From assembly GCA_949775045.1 (NCBI GenBank), contig OX459097.1, positions 18,638,210 through 18,702,209 on the forward strand: a DNA stretch of 64,000 bases, read 5' to 3'. A program made the position numbers and the translations under genes. A model generated the notes under the pieces. That model did not search any database. It was not told the origin of the DNA and saw only the letters and a program-made list of their open reading frames with translations. Shown here one piece after another: positions 24,860 to 36,657 of this stretch. Numbering within the stretch: the first letter of the stretch is position 1; each line of letters starts with the position of its first letter. Source of the stretch: Metridium senile. Its lineage: Eukaryota; Cnidaria; Anthozoa; Actiniaria; Metridiidae.

Positions 24860-25800
24860 CAGCATTAGTTTAGAATATTTGAATTGAGAAGGCCTTATGT
24901 AATAATTTTGTGGTTTCACGAAATTATAAATCCAGCTGTCCAGGTGCGCAAAGCATCAATGGCAAAACAGCGACACACACTGTGAAAGTTTTAGATATTT
25001 TGAAACCATCAAATGTTCTTGTTGTGATTGTTGACCCAATGATAGATCGGTAATGTATGTCATCTTGACCATTTGTCAACATCCAAACACTATCTGTTCT
25101 TGTCTCTCTATACCATTGAACTCATGCTTTTTTCCCTGGAACATTTACATTGTTCACTTTTCCGCACCACTCTTGGTTTCCAGTGCCCTTAATTTTAACT
25201 GTTTCTCCCATACCAAGATAAATAGGTACCTTGCTCCTCTTTATTAGTTCAGGTTGCTCAGTATACATCATCACTTTTCTACAAAACGATGTGAGTGGTT
25301 GCACACTGTTACTCGGGTATATATGAGTGGAACAATGTGGGAGTGCCTGTCCACATGTGATGAATAACTTGGCAATTTTGGATTAAAGGTGAATAATAGG
25401 TCCCATTAACAAAAGTGTAGAACAAGCCCTCAATTGGACCAGCTTGAATAATTCCCCCTATCTTCATTAACCACTCTTCTTTTGAGTTTGATTACATCTA
25501 GATGGGAAACTTTTACTACTTCTTAATATTGACTGAACAGTGCAACTTTTTTTCTGTTTGGAGGAGATTTGGTACAACACTTTGCTGTAGTCCTACCTGT
25601 CTTGGAAATCAAGAGGTTGGTGGCAGACTTTACGGATGCTTCTTTGAAATAAAATGGCTATCTGTTCTGTTCAATGTGGAAATGATACTTGGGTTTCTGC
25701 TTATTTGAAATAATGATAATAATATAAATAATAAATAATTATAGATATTAATAATTATAGACATTATAGTCAAAGAATGGTGCGATACAAACAAACTATC
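24860..25800. other. Unresolved; possible coding fragment on minus strand
   Basis: A short minus frame (25304-25122; YLGMGETVKIKGTGNQEWCG) looks like part of a multicopy element protein I cannot name. It has no start, no neighbours in frame and no domain. Nothing else recognised. Confidence 0.3.
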
Positions 25801-25825
25801 AATAAATACAGCATAAACGAATTTT

Positions 25826-26921
25826 ATGATATTTAAATCTGCACGGAAAAAAAATCACCAAATTGATATAAAAATCCCTATAGACAATGGAGTGGAAATG
25901 CTCATTGAGAGGAAAAATTTTATGAAATATTTGGGTGTTATGATAGATGATTCAATGAGTTGGAAACATCACATTTCGTACATATGCTCACGCATATCTC
26001 GTAATACAGGGATTATTGCAAAATTAAGGCATTATCTTTCAGTTAAACAACTTAAGCAGATATATTACAATCTTATCTATCCCTATATATCTTACGCCAT
26101 CATGGCTTGGGGAAGCACATACACAACACATCTTACGAAAATCCAGACAAAGCAAAATCACATCATACTTTTTTACCAACCTTTACGGTAAGGATACAGC
26201 AAGTGCTAAACCTTTAATGAACTTACTGGATGTCCTTACAGTAAAAAACGTTTACTACTTACATGTCCTAAAATTTATACACTTATGGCACATTGGGGCA
26301 CTCCCTAGCATCTTTAACACTATGTTTAAATATGCTGGAGATATGCACAATTACAATACAAGATATGCAAGTTATGGTAACTTGTATAAATCGAAAATTA
26401 GGACAAATATTGGCAAACAATCGATTGCGTTCATTGCAATCGATATTTGGAGCAGTATTCCAATTGAACTTAAATCCTGTAAAAAAACATACTCTTTCTC
26501 AAAAAACCTTAAACAGTATTTACTTGATCAACAAATTATTGAATGTAATGTCTAGGTGTATACTCAAATTATGCACTTATACATTATATGATATTTTCCA
26601 AACTATATCAATCATATTATGTTTTATTATATCAATATTACTCTTTCTTAATTTCTACAACTTACCTCATTATCTAATTATCTAATTCTATTATATTTAT
26701 CCATTGTAATTATATTCTATTTATATAATTTTTTGCTTTAAACCTGAATTACTATTGTAACTAAAAGACTGGGGGCTAACTAGAAAACCTAACAGTTAAT
26801 TTAGTCCCCAGGCTCTTCTTATATTAAAACCAAACTGTAAATCAAAACTGTAAATCATTTTAGTATTACTAATTCTATGTATAAATTGTAATATTCAAAG
26901 AGAGCAAATAAACTAAACTAA
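25826..26921 (+). mobile_element. LINE 3' end: RT C-terminal fragment and tail
   Basis: 25826-26191 encodes the RT thumb region (KYLGVMIDDSMSWKHHISYI, YPYISYAIMAWG); a frameshift near 26180 moves the rest to 26217-26555, which ends at a natural stop. The 3' UTR ends in AAATAAACTAAACTAAAC at about 26921. It is similar in layout to the minus-strand copy at 22738 but a different sequence. It abuts a second LINE tail to tail. Confidence 0.75.
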
Positions 26922-28276
26922 ACATTATAGATAATAACTATAATTTATATAGCGTCAATTATTCCGAAAATTTAACAACGCTTTACAAAATTTATATTTT
27001 AAAATGAAAAGAAAGGATAAAATACACTTGAAACAATGTATTGACTCATACATAATACATTTTTACATAATTACACAATTACATTTTTCTAATCATGCAT
27101 ATTTAATATATATATTCAAAACATTTTCATGATATAATAAAAAGCATATATTTTATAGTGGTAAAACATCAGTAGATTATACATTTTAATAAAAATATAT
27201 GGTTAAAATATGGAATGAAAGATTAAATAGTATCAAATGCTCTCTTAAGCCATGTTTTAAAGTTACGTTTAAAAAGGAAAAAAAAGAGTCACAGGATCTA
27301 GTGGCAAGAGGAAGAGAATTCCATTGTTCGGGGGAAGCAAAGGAAAAAGTTATCATGCCATAGGTTTTAAGATTATAGCTCTGTTTAGTAAGTAAATTTG
27401 AAGAGGAGGATCGTAGAGAACGAGCGACTTATTAAGTCAGACAGATAGGATGCAGCTCCATGTAAGATTTTAAATGTTAAGAGAAGGATCTTGAATTCAA
27501 TACGTTGCTATATGGGTAACCAATGAAGATTAAAGAGGACGGGAGTAATATCTTCTTGTTTACGTGTATAAATTACCATTCTAGCCATGTCGTAGCATTC
27601 GTGTGAAGGTCTTTGGAAGTGCATATAATAGAGAGTTACAGAAATCCAACTTTGAGGATAAAGGCTTGAACAAGGGTCTTACATGCACTTTTCTCACAAC
27701 CAATTTTCCATATATTGTGTATATGAAAGAAGCATGATTTACAGACAGATGCTGTATGATCGTTAAGAGATAGACACAAAAATAACACCAATATTCCGAG
27801 CAGGAGGGAAAGGAGAGATATCAAAGCCTGATATATTTAAAGTACTGATGGAAGGCCGTGGACTGTGAATACTTCTAAGAACAAGAATCTCTGTTTTATC
27901 GCTGTTTAAGTATATTGTTAGTCATCCACCTGTTTATGTCGTTTACACATGATTCGACTGCAAGTTTCGCGGACTCAGCTTCAGATACCGTTGAAAACGT
28001 GATATAAATTTAAGTGTCATCAGCATAAAGATGGAATTTCAAGTTATGATGATGAAAATTATCCCCAATAGGTGGAGTATTTAGCAGAAAAAGAATAGGC
28101 CCTGAGATTGAGCCTTGTGGGACACCACAGTGAAAAGAACAGGATTCTGATATACCGTTCTGGACTTTAACACGAAAAGTCCTGTTAGTTAAGTACGTAA
28201 ATTGCTCCATTTTCCAGCTTGTACCACTGCAGAAAACTGCGTGTGCTAATTTCTCTAGAAGCAAAGGTTTTTTCAA
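26922..28276 (-). mobile_element. Decayed L2/CR1-like LINE, RT fragments and 3' end
   Basis: 28276-28010 has the RT palm (GVPQGSISGPILFLL, HLYADDT). Downstream similarity is scattered over frames (EAESAKLAVESCVNDINRWM; VRPLFKPLSSKLDFCNSLLYALP; 27824-27600), showing many indels. The 3' end near 26930 reads GACGCTATATAAATTATAG on the minus strand, the usual L2-type end. Confidence 0.7.
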
Positions 28277-29061
28277 GCCCTTTTGAGTTCTGTTTTTGCT
28301 GCTTGTGTCTTCTGTTTAATATTTCATATAATTCACATAATTGTCCATGCTTGAGTTCCTTCCTATCTCAGATGCTGCATGCTGTATAGTCTAGTCGGTA
28401 GCTTAAGGTTCCATGCATTCCCCTGAAATCAATTTTTAAATTGGTATCACATGAAAGGGAATTATGTGTAGATAATTATTTTTGATGTTAACAGGTCATC
28501 AAAGTGTCCCAGGTGACCCTAATTTATGCTGATTAGCCGCCATTATCAAAAATTGCAATTTCTGCCATAACTTCGGGAAAATATGCAAAAACGGCAACAT
28601 AAAGGACCAGGACCTATGTTTTCAGGGTCAAAGAGCACAATAACAGTATTTTTTAAGTATTTTTGTCTTTTGGTGGCTAGAAAATTAAAGACCAAGGCCG
28701 TCGTTAAGCAAAAATGGACTTTTATATACAAGCTTCTATCGTTTGGGGTTCCTTTGTCGCGCGCAATGCATAACTATTTCATGTTGAAATAGTTATAATC
28801 TTACGTTCAGTGTTCTCTTGGGTAAAACTTTTATAATTCTATTTTGATACACCACATGATAACGGAACAAGCTTCTATACAAAAGAATCTAAAGGTGAGA
28901 CATATTTTTGGTCACTTTGAAAGCTTAATATCTCTTTGTTTCCTATTTGACTTGACAATTTTCGATGACATCTCAGAGACTGCATGTTTACTACATTTTC
29001 TCGATCTAGTAACTTATATATTTCTTATATAAGCTTCTACGTTGTGTTTACTTCTTCAGCT
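28277..29061. other. No gene seen
   Basis: AT-rich. Short frames on both strands have no recognisable domain. It may include the promoter of the THAP gene that follows. Confidence 0.4.
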
Positions 29062-29904
29062 ATGGGATTTGGTCATTGGAATTGTGCTGTTGTAGGCTGC
29101 AATAACAGCGGAAAGAAGCTTGACGAATGGTCTTCTGCTATGTGCGATCTACACAATTGCAAGAGAAACTCTGATATTTGTTATTGCGAACCGTCATTTA
29201 GGCTCTATCCATTTCCGTCAAAAACAAAAAGAAACGAATCATGGTTGCGCTGGACAAGACTTGTTAAACGAATAGGCCCAAAAGGGGAACTATGGAAGCC
29301 CAAGAGGTCTTCAAGGGTATGTAGTGACCATTTTGTTAAGGCTAAACCAAGCGAAGAAAACCCTGACCCTGTGTTGAACATGGGATACCAACCCAAGTTA
29401 AAATCAAAACGAAAAGCACCCACTGACAGGTCAGGACTACCTGTAAAGCGATCAAAATGTACGACAACTGTGACAACAAGTGACTTTTGAGAAAGTAGTA
29501 AAATAGATACATCATCTTCTTGCAAAGATGTGCCAGCTCACGATGTAAATGTTGAAGTAGAAGTTTGTGTTAAAAATTCTAATGACCCACAGAACTCAGG
29601 ATGTAGACTTGATCGACCGTACCATGTTACACATCACCACGCATACTGTTATAGATGGACCGAGATGGAAAGCCCCAATTTCTGTTTCAATGAGAATTGC
29701 TTAAAGCAAAGGCAGGCAAAAGATGATGAAATTATGAAATTAAAAAAAAAATGTAGCATAAACTTTATAAATGTGAAATCCAGCTTAAAGGAAAAGAAAG
29801 CAAGGGTCTAAGACACACTGACCTAAAAACAGACAACTATTTCTACAATTTGATAGGCTTTCCAACAAAGGAAGCATTTTACAAGTTATTACTTCCTCAA
29901 CAGT
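29062..29904 (+). pseudogene. THAP-domain transposase-like gene, truncated
   Basis: ATG at 29062. Residues 1-95 form a THAP zinc finger of C2CH type: CAVVGC, then FRLYPFPSKTKRNESWLRW and VCSDHF. The frame stops at 29490 (SDF then TGA); a second frame (29530-29811) carries a Cys/His-rich part (HHHAYCYRW) and a basic coiled coil, and a third frame continues GLRHTDLKTDNYFYNLIGFP to about 29904, resembling the start of a DDE_Tnp_4-type transposase. There Gypsy sequence begins on the opposite strand. THAP domains bind DNA sequence-specifically and are common at the N-terminus of cut-and-paste transposases. Confidence 0.65.
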
Positions 29905-30156
29905 TGGCAAGGGGTAGTGCTCTCTTCGTACAGCTTTATTTAGGTCTGTGGGGTCAAGGCAGATCCTTATCTTGTCTCCACGGGTCGCTACTACCATGGA
30001 ATATACCCAGTCTGTGGGCTCTGTTACTTTCACTAGGTACCCTTGGGACTCCATCTCTTTCAGTTTGTCCTTTATTCGAGGAAGGAGAGCTGCTGGTTGT
30101 CTTCTAGGTGGGTGTACAACAGGAGTGACAGTTGGGTCAATCTTAATTGTGTACAT
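29905..30156 (-). pseudogene. Gypsy reverse transcriptase N-terminal fragment
   Basis: Reads PVVHPPRRQP, TEPTDWVYSMVV, IRICLDPTDLNKAVRREHYP and LPTVEE, the well-conserved start of Ty3/Gypsy RT. Similarity stops at about 29905, at the border with the truncated THAP gene. Confidence 0.85.
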
Positions 30157-30330
30157 ACCAGGTAGGGTTCCTGTAGTCTTTTGATGGTCCGGGAATTCCT
30201 TTAGCGTTTCTTACCAGTTTTCATCAATGGGGTGTACTCTCTGGATCAGTTCTAATGCTTTGCAAAATGTTCCTGACATGATTGGAGGTCATTGTCTACA
30301 ACATAAAACTTCACTTCACAGGTTATGTTC

Positions 30331-30639
30331 TTATGTGTGACAATCAGTCGTACGTAGCCTTGTGGGGTGATGGTGTGTTGGCTGTATGATAGAAGTCGCT
30401 TGTTGGTTTGGTTTGATTATTGCTTTTGGTGGTATGCAATTTAATTGCTTGGCGCTTATAACACAGACTTTAGCTCCTGTATCTAGCTGGCACTTGATCA
30501 TTTCAGACTCTATCTGCACCGTCTCCCACCACTCACTATCATTTCCTGTCTCAGTGTTTACACTCCTGATTTGCATTTGCACCAGCCCCCCCCCCCCCCC
30601 CCCCCCTCTAATTTTTGTCCAGTCCCTTAGGCAAGTCAA
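30331..30639 (-). pseudogene. Gypsy aspartic protease fragment
   Basis: CQLDTGAKVCVISAKQL is the retropepsin active-site region (DTGA). It lies upstream of the RT fragment on the same strand; about 170 bp of linker between them is frameshifted. A run of about 20 C (30587-30606) interrupts the upstream side. Confidence 0.75.
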
Positions 30640-30671
30640 AAAACGTTAAAAAATATTGGAGTTACCTTATT

Positions 30672-31453
30672 GGGAGATTTATTACGACTCGAGTTCGAGT
30701 TCGGTCATATAAAAATACTATTAATAAGAAATAGAAAGGAATTAAAGAAAAGTAGCATAAGACAAATATTAGAAAGCTCAATTTGTTTTGGTTTCACGAT
30801 CACAGTGACGAAGATGCTTTGTGTCCGCCTGAGTCTAGACTGGCGATAGTGGGCTCTGAATTCAAGAAAATCCTTGGTTCCATCTTCTCTTCAAACTTAT
30901 ACAAATTAATTTTTGGAACTGCAAGAATTTTAAGAATATAAAAGATATTCGCTTTGCAGTGAGAATCTTTATTTGCGATTTTCGCCGTGTTCATTTGACC
31001 GGCTGCCGTTCATTGACATCAAAATGCTATTTGACAGGCATTGTATTCAGTGCCAGAGCAAAGCAAGCGTGTAAATACAAAAATATGAAAAAAGTGAATA
31101 GAAGCGCTTGGTGTTTCTAAATAAAACTAGAATGCTTTAGAACAGTAAATACTCGTAAGTTCCGTGAATTAATTGAACAAATTGAAAAAAACTCCCATAA
31201 GAAAACAAACGTTGTCTTGTTTAAAAAATATATCTATAAACAAGCCTGTCCTTTTAGTAATATTTATGCTTTGCTATATATAAAAGACTTACATAGTTTA
31301 CTTGTACAATAGATCAGCATAATGTGGTCAAGTAATGTAGAAGCACATGTTCCAAACTATCACAGTCACGGGCTCACAAAAGCGACCAACAAAAACTGGA
31401 ACCTAATACTAAACTCGAACTCGAACTCGAACTCCAGTCATAGAAAATCTCCC
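30672..31453. mobile_element. 0.78-kb inverted-repeat element with TCGAGT subrepeats
   Basis: Ends GGGAGATTT and AAATCTCCC, then GACTCGAGTTCGAGTTCG inverted against CGAACTCGAACTCGAACTCC, about 40 bp. Flanks carry TTATT on the left and GTATT on the right, a possible imperfect TSD. No coding sequence. Confidence 0.7.
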
Positions 31454-32132
31454 GTATTGGTTATAGAGTTTTATAATAAAGCTTAGATAGTACGTAAACT
31501 CTGATTGGTTGATTACCCTAAAAAAGCTTTGCTCTATTTGACCGGTAGAGACATGGTTTTTGATTGACAGCTCACAATTTTAGAGATTTTTGATAGTTTT
31601 TTCTGTAAGCTACTACATTTACTAAAAACGGCTATTAAAATGTAAGAAGACTTTCCATCTTATGACCTTTCTGTTAACCGAAACCCTGAAGCCTACGGTG
31701 CAATGACATACAGTTCAAAGGCGACAAAAATCAGAGACATGGTTTTGAAAATACGACGCCTTTAGACAAACTGTAAAGTTTGAAGTCAAAAGTTGAATTT
31801 CATCAAAACAAACAAAAAGAAAACAGCGCTTCAAAGTGGCAATAGTTTTCACTTCAGTTTATCTTTGAAATATGAAGATAATTTCCTAGTGAATAAGTGA
31901 GTTTTTTTGCTATTGAACTTGTTATATTTTGTTTTATAAAAACAAACAAACACACAAGCAAGTACAGAATTATAAATGTGCTTTTATTCTTATAAATAAA
32001 CGACGTTTAAAACAAGCAATGTGAACAAAAAGGCAGATTTACAATTACCTTTCAATTGTCTCGTCAAAATGAACACAGAAACTGATAAAAATTTGAAACC
32101 TGCAAACGTTTGATTAAAAGCAAATAAATACA
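31454..32132. other. No gene seen
   Basis: AT-rich spacer before the DD37E transposon; no ORF or repeat recognised. Confidence 0.45.
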
Positions 32133-32343
32133 TACTATCAAAATCAGTAGACCGCGGCACCCAATCTTTTTTTGGTCGGTCTGTCTTCTACCAAAATTGG
32201 TCACGTGATAGCTTTTTATGTACCACGTGAACACAATTTTGGCATCCACGTGATAACATTACTGCAAAGTTATTTTGATTCATCAATCAACAGTCATATT
32301 CGAACAACAGTGTGTTCATTCCTTGAAATATCACAAAACTAAC

Positions 32344-33420
32344 ATGATTGTGTCGAAGAATGGCCGCAGTTATACTTCTGGAAAAGCTCTAAGAAGTGAC
32401 CTTCGCACCGCCGTCATTGACCATATTGTCCAACAAGGTGGCGATGTAATTACGGGATTTTTTCAAGGATCATATACAGAGGTTGCTAAACACTTCAATT
32501 TGAGTCGAATGGTCGTTCAAAAGCTATGGAGACAATGCTGCGAACAAGGTGATATTACTAATCAGTGGAAAGGTGGCAATAATCCCCCACGTCTACAAAA
32601 ACAAGATCTTGATTTTATTGAAGCCCTAAAGACAGCTACACCATCTATGCTTCATGCCAAAATCTACGATGCCGTCAACACACATTGTAATATCCCAACG
32701 GGAACTTCAAAGTCTGCCATTGCAAGAGCAGTTCAAAGTCGCTTAGATGATGGGAAAACCTGGACTTGGAAAAGAATGTCCCGTCCGAAGGCTGAAAAAT
32801 TTACTCATGCAAATGTAGATTACTGTCAAGACTTTTTAAACTACATGAGCACAATTAACCCACACAGAATAAAGTGTTTTGATGAAGCTGGATTTAAACT
32901 CCCAGACGTCGGTAGACCAAACTATGGCCATTCCTTAGTGAATACTCCTTGTCTTGAAGTTGGAAGATATCTCAGTACGCCAAACGTAACTTTAAATTTG
33001 CTAATGGGAATCGAAGGCGTATTGTATGCAAATACAGAGGACAGTGCAAGTGACAGTGCTTCGTTTCTTAATTTTTGGGGAGAAGTAGGCCAGAGTTTAA
33101 TGAGCAATGGACAAAGTATTTTACAATACGGGGACATCATCGTCCTTGATAACTGTGCAGTGCATCACTACGCGGGAGGTTATGCGTTATCGGCGTGGCT
33201 TTTAGAACGAGGTGTAGATGTAGTTTATTTACCGGTTTATTCTCCCAAACTAAACCCATGCGAACTTGTTTTTAATAAACTGAAATGTATAGCTAAAAGG
33301 GACGATATCAAAGCAGCTTTTTGTCGAAATGTTCATGAAGGAATTTATGAATCACTCCAATACATAAGTGGAAATGACTGTGTTGGTTTTTATAGACACA
33401 CGGACTATATAGCAATGTAA
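32344..33420 (+). CDS. DDE transposase, DD37E
   Basis: 358 residues from ATG 32344 (upstream in-frame codons have no ATG). The N-terminal helix-turn-helix (TEVAKHFNLSRMVVQKLWRQ, about residues 45-65) binds TIR DNA. Catalytic triad: FDEAG (Asp 180), VLDNCAVHH (Asp 269) and YSPKLNPCE (Glu 307), with 37 residues between the last two. That spacing differs from Tc1 DD34E and mariner DD34D. The frame is uninterrupted and the catalytic residues are present, so this gene could be functional. It catalyses strand cleavage and transfer at the TIRs. The polyadenylation-like AATAAA near 33516 fits its 3' end. Confidence 0.9.
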   Translation: MIVSKNGRSYTSGKALRSDLRTAVIDHIVQQGGDVITGFFQGSYTEVAKHFNLSRMVVQKLWRQCCEQGDITNQWKGGNNPPRLQKQDLDFIEALKTATPSMLHAKIYDAVNTHCNIPTGTSKSAIARAVQSRLDDGKTWTWKRMSRPKAEKFTHANVDYCQDFLNYMSTINPHRIKCFDEAGFKLPDVGRPNYGHSLVNTPCLEVGRYLSTPNVTLNLLMGIEGVLYANTEDSASDSASFLNFWGEVGQSLMSNGQSILQYGDIIVLDNCAVHHYAGGYALSAWLLERGVDVVYLPVYSPKLNPCELVFNKLKCIAKRDDIKAAFCRNVHEGIYESLQYISGNDCVGFYRHTDYIAM

Positions 33421-34089
33421 GCAAATTTGCTTTGTACAAATTGAGGACCATTGTCAGCTATCGTTTCAGATAATTTTTTTTAAAATGCGCAAGTTGAAGT
33501 TGTAAAGAATAGTGAATAAAAGACTACAATTAATATATATATTATTATTTATTGCGCCTATTGTGTCCCAGAATTGAAAACCTTCATTCAAACTGATATT
33601 ATCCTGTCGAGTGCGCGCCGCTCTATATAGTTCAATGCGTGTGTGAATTAAGCATCATTTACATGCATTTAGTAATAATTGCATTCATTTACAACGTAAC
33701 AACTTTATTATCAAAATGTTTAAGTAATAAAGAATAATAAATAGGTGATAAACGTGATATGTAGGTCTTTTAAGAAATTTTCCCTGCATGGCGCCGCTCT
33801 GGCTTAATTAGTGGCGCGACAGTAGATTTTACAATATTTGCCACTCTGTTAATTAAAGCAAACTGACAGATAGATAATTTATCTGAAAACAATTAGGGCA
33901 ATAATTTTATCTAAAAAAATTAAAAATGTCATTACTTTACATGCAACTCAACTATTATATCCGGAAAGTCAACAGTGAACTTCGAACGTTAACCGCGACG
34001 CTACATTAACTCATATGAAAAGTGGATTTTATCATCACATTTTAAATTGAAACAAGAGCACTACAGCCAAATATATATTCATATAAAGT

Positions 34090-35321
34090 TCAGTCATTCA
34101 GACTTGTTTGAATTCCGAGGGCTAGCATGTAATCATCGGATTGCGGTGACACAGAGGTATTAGTACTTGTACTAGTACTGGTTGTCGGCCAGGTGACTCC
34201 CCTATCCTGCCAAAGCTTTCTATACGGATTACGTACGCTTGTTTTCCCGCTTTGGTGAACTTGCTGATTCACAGTTGGGTCTGATTCATTCAAAGCCTTT
34301 TGGATATCAAATCCAGGAGGTGGGATTTTGCCTTTAAGAACATGTTCAAGTTTTTTGGCATCTTTATTCAATTGGAACCAATTTTCCACCTGTGTTCCGT
34401 CAGCACCGATGTTTAAGTATTTGGTAGGGTCGCTCTCAATCAGAGAAGTCCTAACTTTATAAATGTATCGGTCTTTGATGGAAACCGCGGACGCCTCTTT
34501 CACTTTTAAATCATTTTCAATCGATTTAATGTCCTTCTGTAGCTCTCTCTGCTGTCGACGTCTTTCACTTCGGCTTTCATTTCAGGGTGTTTGCCCAAGT
34601 CACCACAATGAAAGAAAGCTCCACACTTTTGGTAAGGGCAATTCAATCGATTGTGGCCTTCCCTACAGTGGCAATTGCTGCACATTGGTCCTTCACGATT
34701 ACTTTTCCTATTCTTGTCAGATAAAAGATGGTCTTGTAGCCATTCTGAGACTCTTCTTTCTTTTGATTTAGCCTCTTGCAAGTTTTCTTTTAGTGTTTCG
34801 ATATATTTTTCAAGAGGGGACTTAAACAATGACGGCTTTGTTGTGGCTGGTTGACTACAGCTCGGTGCATCTATCGAGTTCGCACTTGTAGACGGTTGAG
34901 ATAACAGAGTCGCCGGCACTTCAGCGAACAGGCCTCTTCATGAACTTTGACAGGAGTTTGTTCTTTTTTCTTGTCGCTTTGGCAGTTTTGTTGGGGGGCT
35001 AAACGCGGGTGAGTTAGCTTCTTCAACTCTAATAACAACTCGTTTAAAATCTGTGTTTTCTACGATTGCAGCACATCTAAACATTTCCACCAAAGCGCAT
35101 GGATCATTTGGAGCAAGATCAACAAAACATTTCTCATCGTGACAGTATTGTACTCGTAGCTGTTCGGGCGGTAGATAGCTGTATCGTCTTGAAAGAGCGC
35201 GAATTCTCTCCACAAGTGAATTGTAGTCAAATTTGTCAACTTCGTCAGGGCCAATAAAAGACACACCATATCTGTCGCTATCTAGCTTAACTTTTAGCTG
35301 ATACATTGAAAATTGAGCCAT
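34090..35321 (-). pseudogene. Partner gene of the DD37E transposon: PB1-like domain plus zinc knuckle
   Basis: Starts at 35321. Residues 1-90 look like a PB1 domain (basic YQLKVKLDSDRYGV start; FDYNSLVERIRAL; QYCHDEKCFVDLAPND acidic part). An in-frame TGA at about 34936 follows SCQSS, and the same frame continues RGLFAEVPATLLSQ into a coiled coil and a Cys/His knuckle (CSNCHCREGHNRLNC, CPYQKCGAFFHC). A 1-base shift near 34570 leads to frame RQQRELQKDIKSIEND and on to the stop at 34090. One nonsense and one frameshift: inactive here. PB1 domains pair proteins; a DNA- or transposase-binding partner role is inference. Confidence 0.7.
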
Positions 35322-35513
35322 TTATCATGCAAAAAGAATTTTCGTATACCTCCACCGACCGATTGATGAATCAAAAAAACTTTGCAGTAATGTTATCACG
35401 TGGATGCCAAAATTGTGTTCACGTGGTACATAAAAAGCTATCACGTGACCAATTTTGGTAGAAGACACAGACCAAAAAAAAGATTGGGTGCCGCGGTCTA
35501 CCGATTTTGATAG

Positions 35514-36279
35514 TATTTTCAGCAGCCTAAGTAATCTTGTAGATGTGGTCTTTGTTCTTTTTAACTTCAAAACGTTGTACACAGCAAGCTTGTCTTGTTC
35601 AAACTGTTTTTTCTCTCAGTGTGATAAATTGCTGTCAGTCGGCTCGGCTTTCACTACTCAAATAAAATTCGCTTGAATTGCTGTATATATGTCAGTCTCA
35701 TGCAAGAGTTCAGCTAACGGATTTTGTTTTTAGGCACAGAAGTCAGCCAAAGCTATGTTTTTTAAAACGGTTTTTTAAGTAAAACTCCTTCTTTTAAGCT
35801 GGCAAAAACACCCGGGAAGAAAGTGAACAGCACCTTGGTCCCTTTTTGGTCAAGATTGCTCAATAGTACACTGATTGTGATTGGTTCATTGGGCACTGGT
35901 GTTAGTTTTGAGAATTATAATTTTAATCAACAAATAAAACTACCTTTTTTACGGGAAAACCTGCACATGCATTGCTATATTATAAAAGTAATAATATACA
36001 TTGTAGTAAAAGTAGGTATTTGCAATAATTTGCGGCGATTTTGCTCAAAAGTACCTACTCAAAGCAGTCTAGAGAATGCGAACGTATTCTGCTAGGAAAA
36101 GTATTAGATTTTATCAAACGATAGATTGATCTAAGGCTTATCTAACATTTTCTTTCATTGAATCATTTCCAAAAATGGGTTTAAGTGAACCCTAGAAGCA
36201 CAATTCTATGCCAATCAAGCATCCCTAGAGTTGTAGCATTTGTAAAATTTCATGAATGAGGGTCACCATGTTATTAAGG
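35514..36279. other. No gene seen
   Basis: Spacer between the DD37E element and the duplicated locus; no ORF, TIR or RNA recognised. Confidence 0.45.
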
Positions 36280-36657
36280 CGTAATATCTCGTAATATTTC
36301 AGCTTTGTTGCCTTTTAAACAGGCACGTAAGTCCTTTTTTCGCAATTAAACAGTTCTTATATTTTTATTAGTATATATTTATCTATATACATTTATCATA
36401 ATTAATGGTTATAGTTATATCTCTTTGTATGTAATAATAATCAATATCACAATTAATAGTTATAGTTATATCTCTATGTATGTAAACGCAATGTGATGTA
36501 TGTTTTGTGCAGAGCCCCATTTAAACCAGCTATGCTGAACTGGGCATCCCTGCCTAAATATTATTTATAAATAAATAAATAAGGCGTTATAAGCGAAAAA
36601 CGCCGTTAAAATGCAAAATTTCTATTGTTTTGGTCGAGTGGGACTGAGCACCATCTA

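Larger units (their letters stand above)
32135..35513. mobile_element. Two-gene IS630/Tc1-mariner-type transposon, DD37E, about 154-bp TIRs
   Basis: Inverted ends start CTATCAAAATC(A/G)GTAGACCGC with TA outside both (32133-32134, 35514-35515), the target site of this superfamily. The TIRs (32135-32288, 35361-35513) stay near-identical and include CACGTGATA and ATCCACGTGATAACATT motifs. Two convergent genes fill the inside: an intact transposase on plus and a PB1-like/zinc-knuckle gene on minus. At 3.4 kb it is much longer than a usual Tc1 or mariner because of the second gene and long TIRs. Confidence 0.9.
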
